Positions 19,082 through 21,653 of a DNA stretch of 21,653 bases are shown here, one piece after another (the first letter of the stretch is position 1; every line of letters begins with the position of its first letter). Under the pieces are notes generated by a model. It was not told the DNA's origin. It ran no database searches and worked only from the letters and a program-made list of their open reading frames with translations. The DNA is from Welwitschia mirabilis (Eukaryota > Gnetophyta > Gnetopsida > Welwitschiales), in the NCBI GenBank assembly GCA_051453625.1, contig JBOZIK010000001.1, positions 133,084,787 through 133,106,439 of the forward strand. Direction: 5' to 3'. The translations under genes and the position numbers were made by a program.

Positions 19082-19203
19082 AGTAATCATTCCAATACAT
19101 GCAATTATTAAAATAAAGAATTAAAATGAGTCATCACAAAATAATATTTTCCATGTTGAATTAAAGAAAGTGCAATAGTTTACACAAAGAAAATAATATT
19201 AAT

Positions 19204-19332
19204 ACAACCACTAATTTAGCCACTAACATAACCATTAACTTAGCCACTAATTTAGCCACTAACAAACCATTAATTTATCCACTAACATAACCACTAATTT
19301 AACCATTAACATAACCACTAAATTAATCACTA
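19204..19332. repeat. 12-bp minisatellite with alternating unit types
   Basis: About eleven units, nearly all 12 bases and ending in cacta or catta. Two types alternate for most of the array: atttagccacta (19214, 19250) and acataaccacta (19285, 19309). This gives a 24-bp higher-order period. One unit (19262) is 11 bases. Copy 1 of family B has only about two units at the same place (3520-3540), so the array grew in copy 2. Confidence 0.8.
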
Positions 19333-19552
19333 AAGATCATAATTAAATTACCAAGGATTTATAACAAAAATAATATTATGGCTATTACAAAATGAAAGGA
19401 CCTAAAATAATAATTACAACACAAAACTTTCCATAATATAATTACATCTGAATAATAAGAAAAGAAAATACAATTAGTTTTGTGGATACTATAATAATAA
19501 AAATTTAGTTTTTAAGATAAATCTTTGGACCTTTAAAAGTTTAAACATGACA

Positions 19553-20817
19553 TTCACTTATTCTCATTACTTCTCTTTGTCCTGCAACTGATTTTCCTTG
19601 TGCCATCCACAACACTACCTATTTGGATTGATTTTCTTCAACTTTCTTTTTTATTGCCCCTTAAAAATATTACATCCTTCTTATATATCTCTTCATATAT
19701 ACACATGTATATTCCCCTTGGTATGAAAGATAAATAGGCGGTATATTATTTACATTCAATGATTTCCATTTTAGACTCTTTAACTTTAGTAAATTAACAC
19801 ATCTTCAAGGGTATACATATCAAGTTTATAATTAATTTATTACTAATCATGTTTACTTATTAATTACCAAAATTGTTATTAAAAAGGATTAATTTATACT
19901 ATTTTATTTGTATGATAACCTAAGATACTTAGAATTTATTGGAGCTAAACTAGCTAAGAATACTAACACTACCATTTAGACCTATATTATTATCGGTCTT
20001 ATAGAGTAAAGTAGGTTTCACAAGGTAGGGTAAGCTAATTAGGTATTAAGATAACAAATTAACCTTATAGCCTTATGTTAAGCTAGTCTATAGAGATTAA
20101 GAACTACATATCTATGTCTTACTGCCTAGGGATATCTATTATTACTCATTTATTAATAATATAAATGTACTAATGGATGTCTTCAATACTAAAAAGAGTT
20201 ATAAAATAGGCCTCCCTCAGAGACTAATCATCCCTTTCTATCCATTTTTCATTCATGATTGATACTAAAGATTGAATTTGTTTGCATTAGAGAATTACTC
20301 ATCATCATTTTTTGAGACTTTACCATTTCTAAAATTCTAATAATTGTGATAAGGGATAATCTCATATTGAGGTTCTAAGACTATCTTTTTTCCTCCTTAA
20401 GAACAAGGAAATGATGTTTCTACTTGACATCCATCATGCATTACTTATACTTCATTGGTGATTTGGTATTCTCTATCGTAGTTACATGATAAATATTGAG
20501 ATTACTAATTATTTAATAGGATTTTAGAATGTTCCTTTATACTTATTAGAAGAATTATTCCTTCAAAGTTCTATAGGGTTTAAATAAATAATATGTTAGC
20601 ACATGATATATTTCATATTATCCTAGTGTTTTTGTACATTTTATTAAAAGAAATTAACTCTATACTATTATTTGTTTAACATTGGAAATATATAGAAAAA
20701 TATTTCATCACCTATTTGGGAAAGCAAGTTGTACTTAGTAAATTATGCATTACTTAGCTAATGTTTGCATTATAATTTACCTTATGTATAGTTATTCTTA
20801 TTTTGTAAAAGAAGATA
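19553..20817. other. AT-rich DNA, no gene recognised
   Basis: About 1.26 kb with stops in every frame and no RNA-gene or element motif that I can identify. The word tatgataacctaa (19911) resembles tatgataacctga (3938), which also follows family B copy 1, hinting that some shared sequence may extend past the family B ends. Confidence 0.5.
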
Positions 20818-21052
20818 TTAAATTAATTAACCACTTTACCTAGTTACTTTATAAACCCTTTGTCATATTCCATATTTTGTAAACCTTATTTACTTAAATA
20901 ATAATTATGTTAAACTTTTAGTCAAATGAATAATTATTCTTATTTAAGTTCCTTATTAAATAAGATATCATTTTAAAATTAACCTTAATTTATAATCTTT
21001 ATAATTTATCATGAAAATCATAAAAACTATGTTAAAATATTTATATGAGAAA
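20818..21052 (+). repeat. Direct repeat, left copy (about 235 bp)
   Basis: It matches 21421-21653 at an offset of about 603 bases. Shared words include ttaaattaattaa, aaaccctttgtcatat, ccatattttgtaaacctt and attatgttaaacttt. Differences are scattered substitutions; identity by eye is near 88%. It has no coding content. Confidence 0.85.
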
Positions 21053-21320
21053 ATGTATATAAAAATTTAAAATTAGATAGTCCCATTATGTGAGTAATTA
21101 AAATCACATGATAGAATAATTGGAAGTTTCAAGAGGAAATAATAATATATTTTACTTTTTTTCTACTCATTTAGATTCTTGGTAAATGCGATAGATGTAC
21201 TATATTATGAATAAATATTTTATTCCATGTGTTATGTGATTAATAGATTTTATGTATTTTTAAATAAATGAACATTTAAACAAGTACATACACTCTTACC
21301 TAGAACCACAAATAATAAAT

Positions 21321-21420
21321 NNNNNNNNNNNNNNNNNNNNNNNNNNNNNNNNNNNNNNNNNNNNNNNNNNNNNNNNNNNNNNNNNNNNNNNNNNNNNNNN
21401 NNNNNNNNNNNNNNNNNNNN
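21321..21420. other. Assembly gap, 100 N
   Basis: A standard placeholder between the two copies of the 235-bp repeat, with the right copy starting immediately after it. Confidence 0.99.
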
Positions 21421-21653
21421 TTAAATTAATTAATCACTTTACATAGTTACTTTCTAAACCCTTTGTCATATACCATATTTTGTAAACCTTATTTACTTAT
21501 ATAATAATTATGTTAAACTTTCAGTTAAATGAATAATTATCATTATTTAATTTCCTTATCAAATAAGATGTCATTTTAAAATTAACCTTAGTCTATAATA
21601 TTTATTATTTACCATAAAAATCATAAAAATTAGGTTAAAAACTTTTCATGAGA
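21421..21653 (+). repeat. Direct repeat, right copy, runs off the window
   Basis: Partner of 20818-21052, still matching at the last base of the window, so the duplicated unit is longer than what is visible. It may be a tandem array with a period near 600 bases, an LTR pair, or two haplotype versions placed side by side across the gap. Confidence 0.85.

Larger units (their letters stand above)
18523..19552 (+). repeat. Family B copy 2, right part (continues 5675-6034)
   Basis: It resumes where the inner element ends. gattaaattaatagg-gtaagg (18532) aligns with gattaacatgataggtaaagg (about 2704), then aaggatcctaa, accatgcaaa, gctccaagg, accaagat, tctatttata, acatgaa-acatgaagaga-a and ttaccttgcttgaccactag all follow in the same order as copy 1. 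It ends at catgaca (19546-19552), matching the tgtgaca end of copy 1. It has gained trinucleotide and 12-bp arrays not seen in copy 1. It has no coding content. Confidence 0.7.

Overview
The window looks like intergenic, repeat-filled DNA from a draft assembly of a flowering-plant nuclear genome. It is very AT-rich, CpG is scarce across most of it, and it is interrupted by six runs of N. Every recognisable coding trace belongs to a retrotransposon. I found no host gene, tRNA, rRNA or bacterial-type feature. The species cannot be named from this sequence.

Layout. (1) 1-1785: a dispersed repeat with a G-rich start, 35-bp and 65-bp tandem arrays and a 644-base gap. (2) 2046-19552: a two-layer nest. 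The outer layer is a pair of direct repeats (here 'family B') of about 1.75 kb. Copy 1 is 2046-3803. Copy 2 is 5675-6034 plus 18523-19552. They are bounded by TGTCA/TGACA-type ends and separated by 1.9 kb with no recognisable gene, as expected for the LTRs of a non-autonomous element. (3) The inner layer, about 6862-18522, is an 11.6-kb Ty3/gypsy element inserted into copy 2 of family B. Its LTRs (6870-7814 and about 17558-18522) differ by roughly 15% in the stretch I compared. Between them are a primer-binding site, a decayed gag with a CCHC knuckle, protease, reverse transcriptase, RNase H and integrase. RT motifs such as FMDDFS and FLDGYSGYN and the lack of a visible chromodomain point to the Athila side of the non-chromovirus lineage. 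(4) Between pol and the 3' LTR (13561-17557) are a GC-richer conserved block, a reverse-strand reading frame with its own TATA-like box, five hairpin-forming repeats with compensatory changes, and a fragment resembling the LTR end and initiator-Met primer site of a second retroelement, followed by an unidentified reading frame. (5) 19553-21653: gene-free AT-rich DNA with a 235-bp direct duplication on the two sides of an N gap.

Nothing here is likely to be an active protein-coding gene. The gag-pol frame has about 20 in-frame stops in the RT to integrase part alone. Many of them sit where Gln or Trp is expected, as C-to-T decay of methylated DNA would produce. The parts most worth a second look are the antisense gene, the hairpin array and the nested fragment, all in the 3' part of the inner element. 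Alignments and identities are by eye.
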